This document shows positions 42,863 to 51,914 of a DNA stretch of 64,000 bases, piece after piece. The notes under the pieces were generated by a model. The model had not been told where the DNA came from and ran no database searches. It saw only the letters and a list, made by a program, of their open reading frames with translations. The first letter of the stretch is position 1, and the number at the start of each line of letters is the position of its first letter. The position numbers and the translations under genes are program-made. Source of the stretch: AP-16 sp046727735 (GTDB taxonomy: Bacteria; Pseudomonadota; Alphaproteobacteria; Rhizobiales; Xanthobacteraceae). The stretch is taken from contig JBKPDF010000052.1 of the NCBI GenBank assembly GCA_046727735.1, positions 1-64,000 on the forward strand. The letters run 5' to 3'.

Positions 42863-43972
42863 ATGAAACTCGTTGCGATCGTCGTCTGCGGCATTTGCTT
42901 GCTGCTCTCGCCGTCCGCAATTGTCGAGAGCGGCTCGGCCGCGCATGCGGCCGAGCTGCCGGCCTATTTCAAGCCGATCGTCGGCACCGAGACATCGAGC
43001 GCGGCCGAGATCGGAACCAAGAACGTCCTGCAGCTCAACACCACGATGTTCGAGCTCTATGGCGATGCAGCGCAGATCTTCAAGAAGAACATCCTCGCCC
43101 GGCACCCGGTCATTCTCGGGCTGTTCTCCGGAGCGGGCGGACGCTTCATACTCTATCGGCCGGGTATGCCGCCGCTCGAGGCGCCGCAGGTGCCGATCGA
43201 CTATCAGCTGCTCAAATCCGTCGGCCACAGCACCATGGCCTTGGGCGAGGTGGTCGTTCCCTATCTGGACAGCCCCAACGACGCGAGCTGGCGCGGGTCG
43301 ATGGCGTCGTATCGCGCCCGCATGCAGGCCGCGCTCGACGGCCTCGACGCCACCGCCCTGCGAGACGATTGGAAGCCGAACAGCCGCGCGATCCTTCAGA
43401 ACAACATCGCATTCATGGACGAGTGTCTGAGGAAAAATGCGATCTCACCGGAAGCGGTGGCCGAATTCGCCAAGAAGCAGGGCCCGCTGCTAAAGAAGAA
43501 CATTGCCTGGGCGGCGCAGACCCAGGTCGGACACTGGATGAACGTGATCGGCGGCTGGAAGCAGATGCTCGGCGCCGACTGGGACAAGACCTATGCGGCC
43601 AGCAATACGATCTACGTCGCCCGTCAAAACAATATCTTGTTCAGCGTGCTGGCCCAGTTTTTCGGCGCGGAGGCGATCAATGACCGGCTAATGCTGATCG
43701 AGACGATCTCGTTCACCACCACGCCGGAGGACATGCTCGACTCGCTGACCCGTATCATCGCCGACCGGTCGGTCGGGGCCGCGTTCTTCGGCAATTACTA
43801 CCTGATGGACTTCGAGCTGATGGGGGGCGATGCGCGCCAGGCGATCAACGACGAGGACGCAAAGCGCAACATCACTCCGACGCTGCCGCCGCAGGTGCCG
43901 TTCGGCTCGCACCAATGGCCGACTCTGATCACGCCGGGAGCCGGCGCCAAGACTTTGGCGGATCTTCCGTGA
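42863..43972 (+). CDS. Exported protein of unknown function
   Basis: A 369-residue protein with a clear signal peptide (MKLVAIVVCGICLLLSPSA onward, cleaved after about residue 29, AHAAE). I do not recognise the family. Features are mostly helical, with no cysteine motif or metal motif apparent after the leader. Blocks include GLFSGAGGRFILYRPG and GDARQAINDEDAKRN. A strong Shine-Dalgarno precedes ATG 42863. It is linked to the deacetylase by a GTGA overlap, suggesting they act together outside the cytoplasm. Confidence 0.7.
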   Translation: MKLVAIVVCGICLLLSPSAIVESGSAAHAAELPAYFKPIVGTETSSAAEIGTKNVLQLNTTMFELYGDAAQIFKKNILARHPVILGLFSGAGGRFILYRPGMPPLEAPQVPIDYQLLKSVGHSTMALGEVVVPYLDSPNDASWRGSMASYRARMQAALDGLDATALRDDWKPNSRAILQNNIAFMDECLRKNAISPEAVAEFAKKQGPLLKKNIAWAAQTQVGHWMNVIGGWKQMLGADWDKTYAASNTIYVARQNNILFSVLAQFFGAEAINDRLMLIETISFTTTPEDMLDSLTRIIADRSVGAAFFGNYYLMDFELMGGDARQAINDEDAKRNITPTLPPQVPFGSHQWPTLITPGAGAKTLADLP

Positions 43973-44958
43973 TTGAGAATGCCGTCGTCGCGGCGATGAC
44001 TTGGAAGGCGCATCTGTCCGGGGTCGTGGTCATGCTGGCGGCCTCCGCTTGCATTCCCTCGCCGACCTTGGGGCAGGGAGCGATCGACCCGGTCACCGGC
44101 TTCGCGCGCGAGCCGGTTCACGTGGCCGCCTGGCCTGCCGGCAAAAAGGTCGCGGTCGGTTTCGCGCTGTTTGTGGAGGAGTTCGGCTTCGGCCAGGGCC
44201 CGGTGTTCCGCCCGGACATGGTGACCCGCAACCCGGACCTCGTGAACGAGGCTTTCCGCCAGTACGCCATCGACTGGGGCATCGCGCGCGTCGGCCGACT
44301 GTTCAGGGAACTCGATGTTCCAATGACGATCGTGCTCAATGCCGAGTTCCCCGGCAAGCATGGGTCGGTGTGGAAGGAGTTCCGCGCCTCGCAACCGCAC
44401 GCCCCGATCGTCGCCCACGGCATGAACAACACCAGCCACATGCTGCCCCTCGACCGAGGGGTGGTCGAGCAGAGGACCTACATCCGCCGGACGTTGGACC
44501 TGATCGCCGATACGACCGGCGTCAAGCCCGACGGCTGGTCTAGTCCGAGTGTTTATTTTAACCGCGACACGATGCAGGCGGTGGCCGCCGAGGGTATCGC
44601 GTATTCCCTCGACCAGATGGATTCCGACATCATTTCGCGCCTGAAGACGCCGGATGGCTCTCTGGTCCTGCTACCCTATCCGGTTGTCACGGTCGACATG
44701 GGCCAACAACTGGCCCGGATGAAGACGATCCCGGAAATCGAGACTCTCTGGCTGGATTACATACTGGAGCTGGCCGCTGAAGCCCGCGCCGATTCCGCCC
44801 GCGAGGCGACGACGGTGTTCCTCGGAATCCACCCCTTCGTCGTCGGGACGCCTGACGGGGCCGCCGCCATGCGCCGTGTTCTCTCGCGTCTCAAGACAGA
44901 CGACGCTGTCTGGCTCGCCGACACGGACGCCATCCGCAAGGCGGCAGGCTTGAAATGA
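43969..44958 (+). CDS. Polysaccharide deacetylase (NodB-fold), exported
   Basis: About 329 residues. After a hydrophobic leader (TWKAHLSGVVVMLAASACIP), FALFVEEFGFGQGPVFRPDM and IVAHGMNNTSHMLPLDRG resemble the metal-binding part of NodB/PuuE-type deacetylases, with HGMNNTSH as the second motif and WSSPSVYFNRDTMQAV as the third. The first Asp-Asp is not seen in its usual place, which is odd. The start may be GTG 43969 (overlapping the previous stop) or ATG 43996. LAASAC before a Cys could also be a weak lipobox. Confidence 0.75.
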   Translation: MIENAVVAAMTWKAHLSGVVVMLAASACIPSPTLGQGAIDPVTGFAREPVHVAAWPAGKKVAVGFALFVEEFGFGQGPVFRPDMVTRNPDLVNEAFRQYAIDWGIARVGRLFRELDVPMTIVLNAEFPGKHGSVWKEFRASQPHAPIVAHGMNNTSHMLPLDRGVVEQRTYIRRTLDLIADTTGVKPDGWSSPSVYFNRDTMQAVAAEGIAYSLDQMDSDIISRLKTPDGSLVLLPYPVVTVDMGQQLARMKTIPEIETLWLDYILELAAEARADSAREATTVFLGIHPFVVGTPDGAAAMRRVLSRLKTDDAVWLADTDAIRKAAGLK

Positions 44959-44964
44959 CGAGCC

Positions 44965-45555
44965 CTAATCTCTTTCCTTGACCCGCACCTTGACGGCGGT
45001 CGGGCCGGTGTCGCCCACGTCCTCGACGTAATAGACCTCGTCGCCCTGCTCGAGCTTGTCGAAATCGCCGGACAGCAAGCTGTTGCGATGGAAATACAGA
45101 AGCCCGCCCTCCTTGGTCAGCAGGAAGGCGAAATCCTGGCCGGGATTGCGCTCCGCGACCTGGCCCAAGAACTGGTTCTCGTGATCGTGCTGGGCATCGC
45201 TCATGCGGCTGCGCCCCGCGCGCTGGCGCTTGAGCTCCGCAAGCTGGTCCTCGGCGATGCGGAAGGCTTCGTGGATGGCGTTGCGCAGATCGGGCGTCTG
45301 AAATTTGCGCTGCAGGTGGTCGGGCTCGTGGGCGACGACGAGGTCCTTGCGGCCCGGGATGCCCAGCTCGATGCGCACCACCGGCGGGATCGTGCCGCCG
45401 CCGGTCTTGGTGCGCTGGTCGACCCGGACGCGGCAACTGACAAGCCGATCGTAGATCTTCTCGAGCTTCTTGATCCGCTTGCGAATTTCCTCCTCCGCCC
45501 ACGGCAGGCTCGGCATGTTGTGGAAGGCGATCTCGACGGGGACTTGCATGGACAT
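44965..45555 (-). CDS. HPF/RaiA-family ribosome-associated protein with cold-shock-like C-terminus
   Basis: A 196-residue protein. The N-terminal half (about 1-115: VPVEIAFHNMPSLPWAEEEI onward) is the HPF/RaiA (S30AE) domain that binds the 30S subunit. The C-terminal half (FAFLLTKEGGLLYFHRNSLL onward) has the RNA-binding pattern of a cold-shock OB fold. This architecture is known in proteobacteria and may stabilise idle ribosomes or RNA. The start at 45555 (MSMQVPVE) gives the correct domain start. It is convergent with the deacetylase. Confidence 0.85.
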   Translation of the reverse strand: MSMQVPVEIAFHNMPSLPWAEEEIRKRIKKLEKIYDRLVSCRVRVDQRTKTGGGTIPPVVRIELGIPGRKDLVVAHEPDHLQRKFQTPDLRNAIHEAFRIAEDQLAELKRQRAGRSRMSDAQHDHENQFLGQVAERNPGQDFAFLLTKEGGLLYFHRNSLLSGDFDKLEQGDEVYYVEDVGDTGPTAVKVRVKERD

Positions 45556-45631
45556 GCGCCTCGCTGTTGGGTCTGCGATAAGAACGCGCGGGCAATCATC
45601 CGGGTTCGCCGCCCGCTGAGCCGATACGCCG

Positions 45632-46459
45632 TCACCGCCAGCGCGTGACCTTCGTTTCCAGCGCTCCGATCGCCCGCGCAACGACCAGCCCGAGCAGCGA
45701 CAGCACGACGACGCCGGCGATCAGCTGATCGGTCTGCATCAGGTTTCCGGCCTGCAGCACGAAGGCGCCGATGCCGGTTTCCGCGCCGATCATCTCGGCG
45801 GAAACCACGAGCAGCAGCGCGATCGATGCGGAGATGCGGAACCCGGCGACGATGGTGGGCAGCGCGCCGGGCAGCACCACCTTGCGCACGATGTCGAGGA
45901 ACGGCAGCTCGAAGCTCTGCGCCATCCGGATCAGGTTGCGCGGGACCTGATCGACCCCGCTGTAGACCGCGATGACGGTCGGGAAGAACACCCCGAGCGC
46001 GATCGTGGCGATCTTCGCGCCTTCGCCGATGCCGAGCCACAGAATGAGCAGCGGCAAGAGCGCGATCTTCGGAATCGGGAACAGCGCCGAGACGATCGGC
46101 AACCCGGCGGCGCGCGCGAACGAGAACAGTCCGACCGCGAGCCCGACCGAAATGCCGGCGGCAGTGCCGATGATCCAACCCGAGCCGATGCGCAGCAGCG
46201 AGATCAGGACGTGCGCGGGCAATTCGCCCGAGATCGCGAGCCGCCACAGCGCGCGCAGAACCGCGATGGGGGTCGGAAGAAACAGAGCGCTGACGAGACC
46301 GAGCGATCCGGCCGCCTGCCAGGCCGCGAGCACGACGGCGAACACGATCCACGAAGTCAGCCCCCGCGGGGCCGGCGCAAAGCCGGTCGCGCGGAACCGC
46401 ACGGTTTCCGGCGCTCCCGCGGCCGCAGCGGTGACGGCCGGATGCGGCGGCTCACGCAT
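45632..46459 (-). CDS. SsuC/TauC-type ABC transporter permease (system A)
   Basis: A 275-residue permease beginning MREPPHPAVTAAAAGAPETV. The EAA-like loop reads AQSFELPFLDIVRKVVLPGA, and ALLPLLILWLGIGEGAKIAT is typical of nitrate/sulfonate/taurine permeases. About six helices. It overlaps the ATPase gene by 8 bp. Transport substrate is unknown. Confidence 0.9.
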   Translation of the reverse strand: MREPPHPAVTAAAAGAPETVRFRATGFAPAPRGLTSWIVFAVVLAAWQAAGSLGLVSALFLPTPIAVLRALWRLAISGELPAHVLISLLRIGSGWIIGTAAGISVGLAVGLFSFARAAGLPIVSALFPIPKIALLPLLILWLGIGEGAKIATIALGVFFPTVIAVYSGVDQVPRNLIRMAQSFELPFLDIVRKVVLPGALPTIVAGFRISASIALLLVVSAEMIGAETGIGAFVLQAGNLMQTDQLIAGVVVLSLLGLVVARAIGALETKVTRWR

Positions 46460-47252
46460 CGGCAAGTTCCCGTTCGGCCGCGAGCGCTCCCGCGCGCACC
46501 CGCGACCATAGCTTGGCATGAGCCGCGCGGAAACGCGGCTCGAACTCCGGCTCGCCGCGCGCGCGGCGCGGGATTTCGACCGCAACGACGTCCTCGATCC
46601 GTCCCGGACGCGGCGAGAGCACGAGGATGCGGTCGGCGAGCCGCAGCGCCTCGTCGAGATTGTGGCTGACATAGACGACGGCGAGCGCGGTGCCGTCGAG
46701 GAGCCGCATCAGATCCTCGATGAGGATTTCGCGCGTCTGGGAATCGAGCGCCGAGAGCGGCTCGTCCATCAGCAGCAGCGCCGGGCGGACCGCCAGCGCG
46801 CGGGCAATGCCGACGCGCTGGCGCATGCCACCGGAAAGCTGCTTGGGGAACGCATCGGTGAATTCCGTGAGGCCGGTGCGCTGCAAAGCGTTGGCGACGA
46901 GCGCGCGGCGCTCGGGGGCCGCAAGCCCGCGGTGCTCGAGCGGCAGCGCGACGTTGCCGGCCGCGCTGCGCCAGGGCAACAGCGCAAAGTCCTGGAACAC
47001 GAAAGTCACCGGGTTGAGGCTTTCGGCCGGGAGATCGCCGCTCAGCGCGACGCGGCCGCGCCCGGGCTCGATCAATCCGCCGACGATCGACAGCAGCGTG
47101 CTCTTGCCGCAGCCGGACGGCCCGACGATCGCGAGCACTTCACCGGACGACACCGTGAACGAGATGTCGTCGAGCACCTGCAGGGACCCGAAAGCGTGGC
47201 CGACGTGCTCGACGATCAGCTCCATACAGATCTCACTCGGAGCAAGTCGCAT
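46452..47252 (-). CDS. SsuB/TauB-type ABC transporter ATP-binding protein (system A)
   Basis: A 266-residue ATPase with Walker A GPSGCGKST, signature LSGGMRQRVGIARAL, Walker B ALLLMDEPLSALD and Q-loop FQDFALLPWRSA. The start at 47252 has a GGGAGCAGA-type ribosome binding site that is formed from the palindromic repeat next to it; an ATG at 47225 (MELIVEHV) is the alternative. It follows the binding-protein gene after the repeat region and couples to the permease. Confidence 0.88.
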   Translation of the reverse strand: MRLAPSEICMELIVEHVGHAFGSLQVLDDISFTVSSGEVLAIVGPSGCGKSTLLSIVGGLIEPGRGRVALSGDLPAESLNPVTFVFQDFALLPWRSAAGNVALPLEHRGLAAPERRALVANALQRTGLTEFTDAFPKQLSGGMRQRVGIARALAVRPALLLMDEPLSALDSQTREILIEDLMRLLDGTALAVVYVSHNLDEALRLADRILVLSPRPGRIEDVVAVEIPRRARGEPEFEPRFRAAHAKLWSRVRAGALAAERELADA

Positions 47253-47390
47253 TCTGCTCCCTCCCCCCTTGTGGGGGTGGGATGGGGAGGGGGGTGTTTG
47301 TTTGACTCGGCCGAGTTTGTACCCCCCTCCCGGCTCGCGCGCTGTGCGCGCAAGCCGACCTCCCCCACAAGTGGGGAGGTAACTGGCGCG
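47250..47390. repeat. Complex inverted repeat (REP-like) between binding protein and ATPase genes
   Basis: Inverted blocks CTTGTGGGGG and CCCCCACAAG, and GGGGAGGGGGG with ACCCCCCTCC, bracket a GC-rich centre with CGCGCGCTGTGCGCG. A long hairpin can form in the mRNA. Such structures within ABC operons often lower expression of the downstream genes relative to the binding protein (inference). Confidence 0.6.
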
Positions 47391-47408
47391 AGGTGTTGGG
47401 CTCAAGCA

Positions 47409-48434
47409 TCACTTCGCGTAGCCGTAGCTCGCGTCGACGATATCGGATACCCCAAAGCCCGCATCGACGAATTTTTCCTGCTGCATCCAGGCGAGCTGGT
47501 CGGCGACGCTCGCGAGCTCGAGCACCGCGTCGGGCTCGACATAGGGCAGTGTCGCCGTCAGCTTCTCGGCCGGCAAATTGGTGTATTTGCTCACGATCTC
47601 GAGGAAAGGCCGCGTGCGATCGTCGAGCACCACCTTGCCGTCGCGCCGGGCAGCCAGCAGATGATCATGGAAATCGCGGGTGCCGCCGCGATAGCCGGCG
47701 AGAAACCGTGCGACGAGCTCGTGCTTGGCGTTGGTGCCGGTGCCCGCGAACACCGCGCCGAGCTGCCACGGCGTCTCGTCGCCGACCCAGCCGAGGAGCT
47801 CGGCGTCGCCGGCATCGAGCAGCGGTTGCGCGCTCGTCGCCGGCAGCAGCGCCGCCTCGATCCGGCCGCCCTTGAGCGCGGAGGCCAAATTGGTGAGCGA
47901 CTGCAGCGGGACGAGCTTCATCTTCGAAAAATCGAGCCCGTATTTGCGCGCGAGCAGGCCGAGACAGTAGTGGAAGCTCGAGCCGACTTGCGTGATCCCG
48001 ATGCTGTGGCCGACGAGATTCTTCGGCGACTTCAATCCCGCCTGAAATGCCGATTTTCCGGACAGATACGCGACGAGCGGGTACCCCGGCGCCTCGCGGC
48101 TCTGTCCCGCGACGATCCGCAGCGCGCCCTTGCCGGCCAGATTGAACAAGCCGCCGGTGAACGCGGTGACGCCGAACTCGACGTCGCCCGATGCAGTGGC
48201 GACCGCGATCGGCTGGGCGGCATCGAAGAATTTCATCTCGACTTCGAGCCCTTGGTCGCGGAAATAGCCGCGCTCGAAAGCGATGAACACCGGACCCGAG
48301 GAGGCGAGCCGCAGCACGCCGACCCGCAGCTTCTCCTGCGCGCGCGCGGATCTCGCGCCGAGGCTCGCGGCTGCGGCGACCACGGCGGCCGTGCCGAACC
48401 CGGCGAGCAAGTCGCGGCGCGTCGCAAGCTGCAT
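47409..48434 (-). CDS. Nitrate/sulfonate/taurine-type ABC transporter binding protein (system A)
   Basis: A 341-residue exported binding protein with a twin-arginine leader (MQLATRRDLLAGFGTAAVVA). Mature region LRVGVLRLASSGPVFIAFER and the ASGDVEFGVTAFTGG segment match the SsuA/NMT1-like fold. The start at 48434 follows CGGAGAAAC. It is divergent from the FAD oxidoreductase gene, across 74 bp, suggesting both are co-regulated. Ligand is unknown. Confidence 0.9.
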   Translation of the reverse strand: MQLATRRDLLAGFGTAAVVAAAASLGARSARAQEKLRVGVLRLASSGPVFIAFERGYFRDQGLEVEMKFFDAAQPIAVATASGDVEFGVTAFTGGLFNLAGKGALRIVAGQSREAPGYPLVAYLSGKSAFQAGLKSPKNLVGHSIGITQVGSSFHYCLGLLARKYGLDFSKMKLVPLQSLTNLASALKGGRIEAALLPATSAQPLLDAGDAELLGWVGDETPWQLGAVFAGTGTNAKHELVARFLAGYRGGTRDFHDHLLAARRDGKVVLDDRTRPFLEIVSKYTNLPAEKLTATLPYVEPDAVLELASVADQLAWMQQEKFVDAGFGVSDIVDASYGYAK

Positions 48435-48508
48435 TGTTTCTCCGTTGAGCTCGCCGGGCATTGCCTTGCATTTCAACCCATTCGCCCCGCAGACTCCAGG
48501 GCCAATCC

Positions 48509-49810
48509 GTGACGGACCGGATGCCTCTGAGCCGCGCGCAGAAATACGACGTCGTCGTGGTGGGGGGCGGCAGCGCGGGCACCGCGGCGGCCGTCGCGGC
48601 GGCGCGGATCGGCGCGCGCACCCTGCTGGTCGAAGCCGCGGGGTTTCTCGGCGGCGCCGCCACGCTGCGCAACGTGCTCACCTATTGCGGCCTCTATACG
48701 CTCGGCCCCAAACCCCGGTCTGCGGTCGGCGGCGTCGCGCGGGAAGTCGTCGCGCGGCTCACCGCAATCGGCGCGGTGACCGGCCCGAAGCGGTTTCGCG
48801 GCGTGTTCGTCGTGTTCGATCCGGAGGCGGTCAAGCGCGTGCTCGATGGCGTCGTGACAGAAGCCGGCGTCGATGTGCTGTTGCACGCGCTCGCGATCGG
48901 CGCGGAACGCGACGGCGATGCGATCCGCAGCGTCACGGTCCAGGACCGAAACGGACCGCACGCGGTCGAGGCGCGGGCGTTCGTCGATGCGACGGGCGAC
49001 GGCGATCTCGCGTGTTTCGCCGGCGCCTCGACCCGCTACGGCAACGACGGCTTTGTGAACATGGGCACACTCGGCGCACGGTTCGGCGGCATTCCGCGCG
49101 AGGTGCCCGTCTCAGCCGCGCGTTGGGCCGAGGCGATCCGTGCCGCAAAGGCCCGCGGTGTTGCCCCTCTCTCGAAGGAGACCGGCCTCGTGGTGCGGCT
49201 GCCGATCTCGGCCGACGTCGTCGCCTATCTGATCGGCGAGGAATACGACGCCCGCGACGCCGCCAGCATCGGCGCCGCGGAAATGCGCGGGCGCCGCCAA
49301 GCTTGGACCTATCTCGAAGTCATCCGCGGCATCGCCGGCCACGAGAACGCGTACCTAGTTTCGACCGGTCCCGAATTCGGCACGCGCGAATCGCGCCACA
49401 TCGATGCGGTCTATCAGGTCACCGCCGAGGATCTGCGCACTGGCGCGCGATTTGCGGACTGCGTCGCCCTCGGCGCCTGGGCGAGCGAGTTCCACAACGC
49501 GGCGACGCCCGACAGCAGTTTCGAAAAACCGCCGCGCGAGACCTACGACATCCCGTTGCGCGCGCTGATGAGCCGCGACGTGGCAAACCTGTTCGCGGCG
49601 GGCCGCACCGCGGATGGCGACCGGATCGCGGGCGCTTCGATGCGCGTCATGGGCACCGCGTTTGCGACCGGCCACGCCGCCGGAGTCGCGGCGGCGCAGC
49701 TCGCGGCAAACGGGAGCGTATCGGCGCCGGAGGTCCGCAAGGCGCTCGCCGCGCAGGGCGCGCTGCTCGATGCAGAGAATCTGCCGGAGCCGGTGCAGCT
49801 TGGAGAATGA
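48509..49810 (+). CDS. FAD-dependent oxidoreductase (FAD_oxidored family)
   Basis: A 433-residue flavoprotein with VVVVGGGSAGTAAAVAAARI at the N-terminus, ATGDGDLACFAG in the middle and a C-terminal FAD clamp LFAAGRTADGDRIAGASMRV with MGTAFATGHAAGVAAA. This matches the FAD-dependent oxidoreductases annotated beside ABC importers. GTG 48509 is my preferred start; ATG 48521 is possible. It may oxidise the compound imported by the divergent SsuABC-like system. Confidence 0.85.
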   Translation: MTDRMPLSRAQKYDVVVVGGGSAGTAAAVAAARIGARTLLVEAAGFLGGAATLRNVLTYCGLYTLGPKPRSAVGGVAREVVARLTAIGAVTGPKRFRGVFVVFDPEAVKRVLDGVVTEAGVDVLLHALAIGAERDGDAIRSVTVQDRNGPHAVEARAFVDATGDGDLACFAGASTRYGNDGFVNMGTLGARFGGIPREVPVSAARWAEAIRAAKARGVAPLSKETGLVVRLPISADVVAYLIGEEYDARDAASIGAAEMRGRRQAWTYLEVIRGIAGHENAYLVSTGPEFGTRESRHIDAVYQVTAEDLRTGARFADCVALGAWASEFHNAATPDSSFEKPPRETYDIPLRALMSRDVANLFAAGRTADGDRIAGASMRVMGTAFATGHAAGVAAAQLAANGSVSAPEVRKALAAQGALLDAENLPEPVQLGE

Positions 49811-49970
49811 GGGCCGCGGCCCGGAGCCGTGCCTCGTCCCTGTTCAGTGGGCGCCGCGGTATCAAAACAGTGACTTGCGCCGGGAACAGTTGGGCGATAG
49901 CCACGATTTGCTAACAAGAGGTGCGCGAGCCGTAGGCGTGCCGGCGCGCACACGAACCCGCGAGGCGCAG

Positions 49971-50285
49971 ATGCGGGGATTGCCATTCATCGAGCAGAAA
50001 TTCCCGTGGGCCGTTCGCGACGGCCGGCTCACGTGGGTCGTGAAATACGCGGGCGCCAGCATCGCGTCGATCGTGCTCATCATTATTGTTTTCCGGCACG
50101 TGCTCGGCCTCGACGTGCTGAGCTACACCGATCCGATCGGGATCGCGGCGGTCCTCGGCCTCATCGGCGTGATCGGAATCGGGGTGGCGTTGATGGCCGC
50201 GACGTTCTACAGCGCGCGCAGCGGCATGGACGAGCAGGCGGGCGAAGCCCACGACATCCACTACGACGACGAACAGCGGCGGTGA
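49971..50285 (+). CDS. Small membrane protein of unknown function
   Basis: A 104-residue protein with two hydrophobic helices (KYAGASIASIVLIIIVF and IGIAAVLGLIGVIGIGVALM) and an acidic C-terminus (HDIHYDDEQRR). GCGAGGCG precedes the ATG. I do not recognise the family. It lies 56 bp before the cyclase gene. Confidence 0.6.
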   Translation: MRGLPFIEQKFPWAVRDGRLTWVVKYAGASIASIVLIIIVFRHVLGLDVLSYTDPIGIAAVLGLIGVIGIGVALMAATFYSARSGMDEQAGEAHDIHYDDEQRR

Positions 50286-50341
50286 ACCGAGCGGCGCAAC
50301 CCGGTCGGCGCCGGTGTGATCGGGATCGCGTTTCGCATTTC

Positions 50342-51448
50342 ATGCCCCGCTTCTCGCAACCCTGCGACTTTGCTTTCCGCCGTGCTTTGCGAAACGATCG
50401 TCGGCTCGGCGCGCGTAACGATCGGGAGCACGGATTGCAGGCAAAGACCCACCGCATCGTCCGGCTGGTGGCGATCGTCACCGCGGTATCAGCCGTTTTC
50501 GGATTGGCCCTCTCATTCGTAAACCGAGGGGACATCCTCGCCGGCACCCTTGCCGGAATTCTGATCGCACTGTCGATCTCGGCATTGGAGATCGTGCTGC
50601 GAGGCCCGGCCGCCGACGCGGTTCGACGCTGGCCGGTCGCGCTGCCCTTCCTGTTGCGCACGGCCGTGTACGGCGCCGCGTTCTTCATCATGGTTCACCT
50701 CGCGGCGGCGTTGACGCTCGGGTCGTGGGACCCGCTCGTGCATCCGACGCGGCTCCTGAGCAACACCACGGTGCTGGTCTCGTTCGGCTTCGCGTTCGCG
50801 GTCAATCTCGCGATCATGCTCGCGCGGCTGCTCGGCCCGCGCGTTCTCGTCTCGCTGCTGACCGGCCGCTACCACCGGCCGCGGCAAGAGCGCCGTGTCT
50901 TGCTGTTCATGGATCTACTCGGATCGACGCAAGCGGCCGAAGCGCTCGGCGATGAGCAATTCCATCGCTACCTCAACCAGGTGTTCTGGGACGTGACCGA
51001 TCCGGTGCTGGAAGCCGGCGGTGAGATCTATCGCTATGTCGGCGACGAGATCATCGTCACCTGGCCGGCCGACGGCGCCCTCCGGGATGCCGCGTGCATC
51101 GCCTGCGTGTTCGAAATCGAGGCTGCGCTGGCGCGGCGCCGCGCACGGTATCGCGCCGAGTTCGGGATCGAGCCGCGGCTGCGCAGCGCGCTCCACGCGG
51201 GACCGCTCATCGTCGGCGAAATGGGCGACGTGAAGCGCGAGATCGTGATGCTGGGCGACACCATGAACACCGCGGCGCGCATCGAGGGCGTGTGCCGCGC
51301 GATGCACAAGGACTATGTCGCTTCGGCTCCCGCGCTGGCGATTTGCTCGCTGCCCGCGGGCGTCAACGCCGAGAGCCTCGGACCCGTGCCGCTGCGCGGC
51401 AAGGAGAGCGGGATCGAGCTGTTCGCGCTGACGCGGGACAACTCCTGA
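50342..51448 (+). CDS. Membrane-bound class III adenylate/guanylate cyclase
   Basis: A 368-residue protein. The N-terminal half has about four transmembrane helices (MASE-like), and the C-terminal half is a class III cyclase domain. The two metal-binding aspartates are D191 (LLFMDLLGSTQAAE) and D235 (YRYVGDEIIVTW), and LGDTMNTAARIEGVCR is the third motif. It should make cAMP or cGMP at the inner membrane. The ATG at 50342 has a poor ribosome site; a TTG at 50435 with GGGAGC in front is a good alternative start. Confidence 0.85.
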   Translation: MPRFSQPCDFAFRRALRNDRRLGARNDREHGLQAKTHRIVRLVAIVTAVSAVFGLALSFVNRGDILAGTLAGILIALSISALEIVLRGPAADAVRRWPVALPFLLRTAVYGAAFFIMVHLAAALTLGSWDPLVHPTRLLSNTTVLVSFGFAFAVNLAIMLARLLGPRVLVSLLTGRYHRPRQERRVLLFMDLLGSTQAAEALGDEQFHRYLNQVFWDVTDPVLEAGGEIYRYVGDEIIVTWPADGALRDAACIACVFEIEAALARRRARYRAEFGIEPRLRSALHAGPLIVGEMGDVKREIVMLGDTMNTAARIEGVCRAMHKDYVASAPALAICSLPAGVNAESLGPVPLRGKESGIELFALTRDNS

Positions 51449-51545
51449 CTCGTCACGGCCGAGCTTGTCCCGACCATCCACGGTACCGGCTCGTCCAGGC
51501 CAGGATCATGGATTTCCGGCACGAGGGCGGGCATGGCGAGCCGAC
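51449..51545. repeat. Diverged copy of the intergenic repeat seen at 15724-15890
   Basis: CGTCACGGCCGAGCTTGTCC and the following CCATCCACGG correspond to CGTCATGGCCGGACTTGTCC and CCATCCACGG at 15733-15763. It lies between convergent genes. No coding potential is supported. Confidence 0.5.
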
Positions 51546-51550
51546 AGCCT

Positions 51551-51802
51551 TCAACGGCCCAGCGCGCGGGTGCCGGCGCTCACGGCATCGACGCACTCGT
51601 CCCAATCGCCCTCGTCGTCCTCTTTTTGCGCGTTCTTGAGCGCCTTCCGTAGCTGATCGCGGACCTGCTTCGGATGCTTCTTCTTCACCTCGGCCTTGAG
51701 CATCGTGATGCCCTTCTGGCAATCGGATTCCTTGTCGGCCCACCCCCGAGCGGGAAGCAACAGCGTGGCGACGACGATCGCGATCGGGATGGCATAACGC
51801 AT
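51551..51802 (-). CDS. Small exported protein of unknown function
   Basis: An 83-residue protein with a signal peptide (MRYAIPIAIVVATLLLPARG, cut before DKESDC) and a Lys-rich helix (LKAEVKKKHPKQVRDQLRKA). Two cysteines in the mature part (SDCQKG and DECVDA) may form a disulfide. It recalls small periplasmic helical proteins but I cannot place it. It is 112 bp downstream of hmgA on the same strand. Confidence 0.6.
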   Translation of the reverse strand: MRYAIPIAIVVATLLLPARGWADKESDCQKGITMLKAEVKKKHPKQVRDQLRKALKNAQKEDDEGDWDECVDAVSAGTRALGR

Positions 51803-51914
51803 GTCAATGATCCTCGCTGGTACGACAGGAAAGCGCGAAATCTTTGCCCCCTCCCCATCCCTCCCCTGCAAGCGAGGAAGGGAGTCGTGCGCTGCTCGCC
51901 AGAGCGAAGGCGCG
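51803..51914. repeat. GC-rich partial palindrome downstream of hmgA
   Basis: CCCTCCCC and related C-tracts with GAGGAAGGGA around GCAAGC at about 51845-51887 form an imperfect hairpin of the repeat class. It could slow transcription after hmgA. No gene. Confidence 0.35.
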
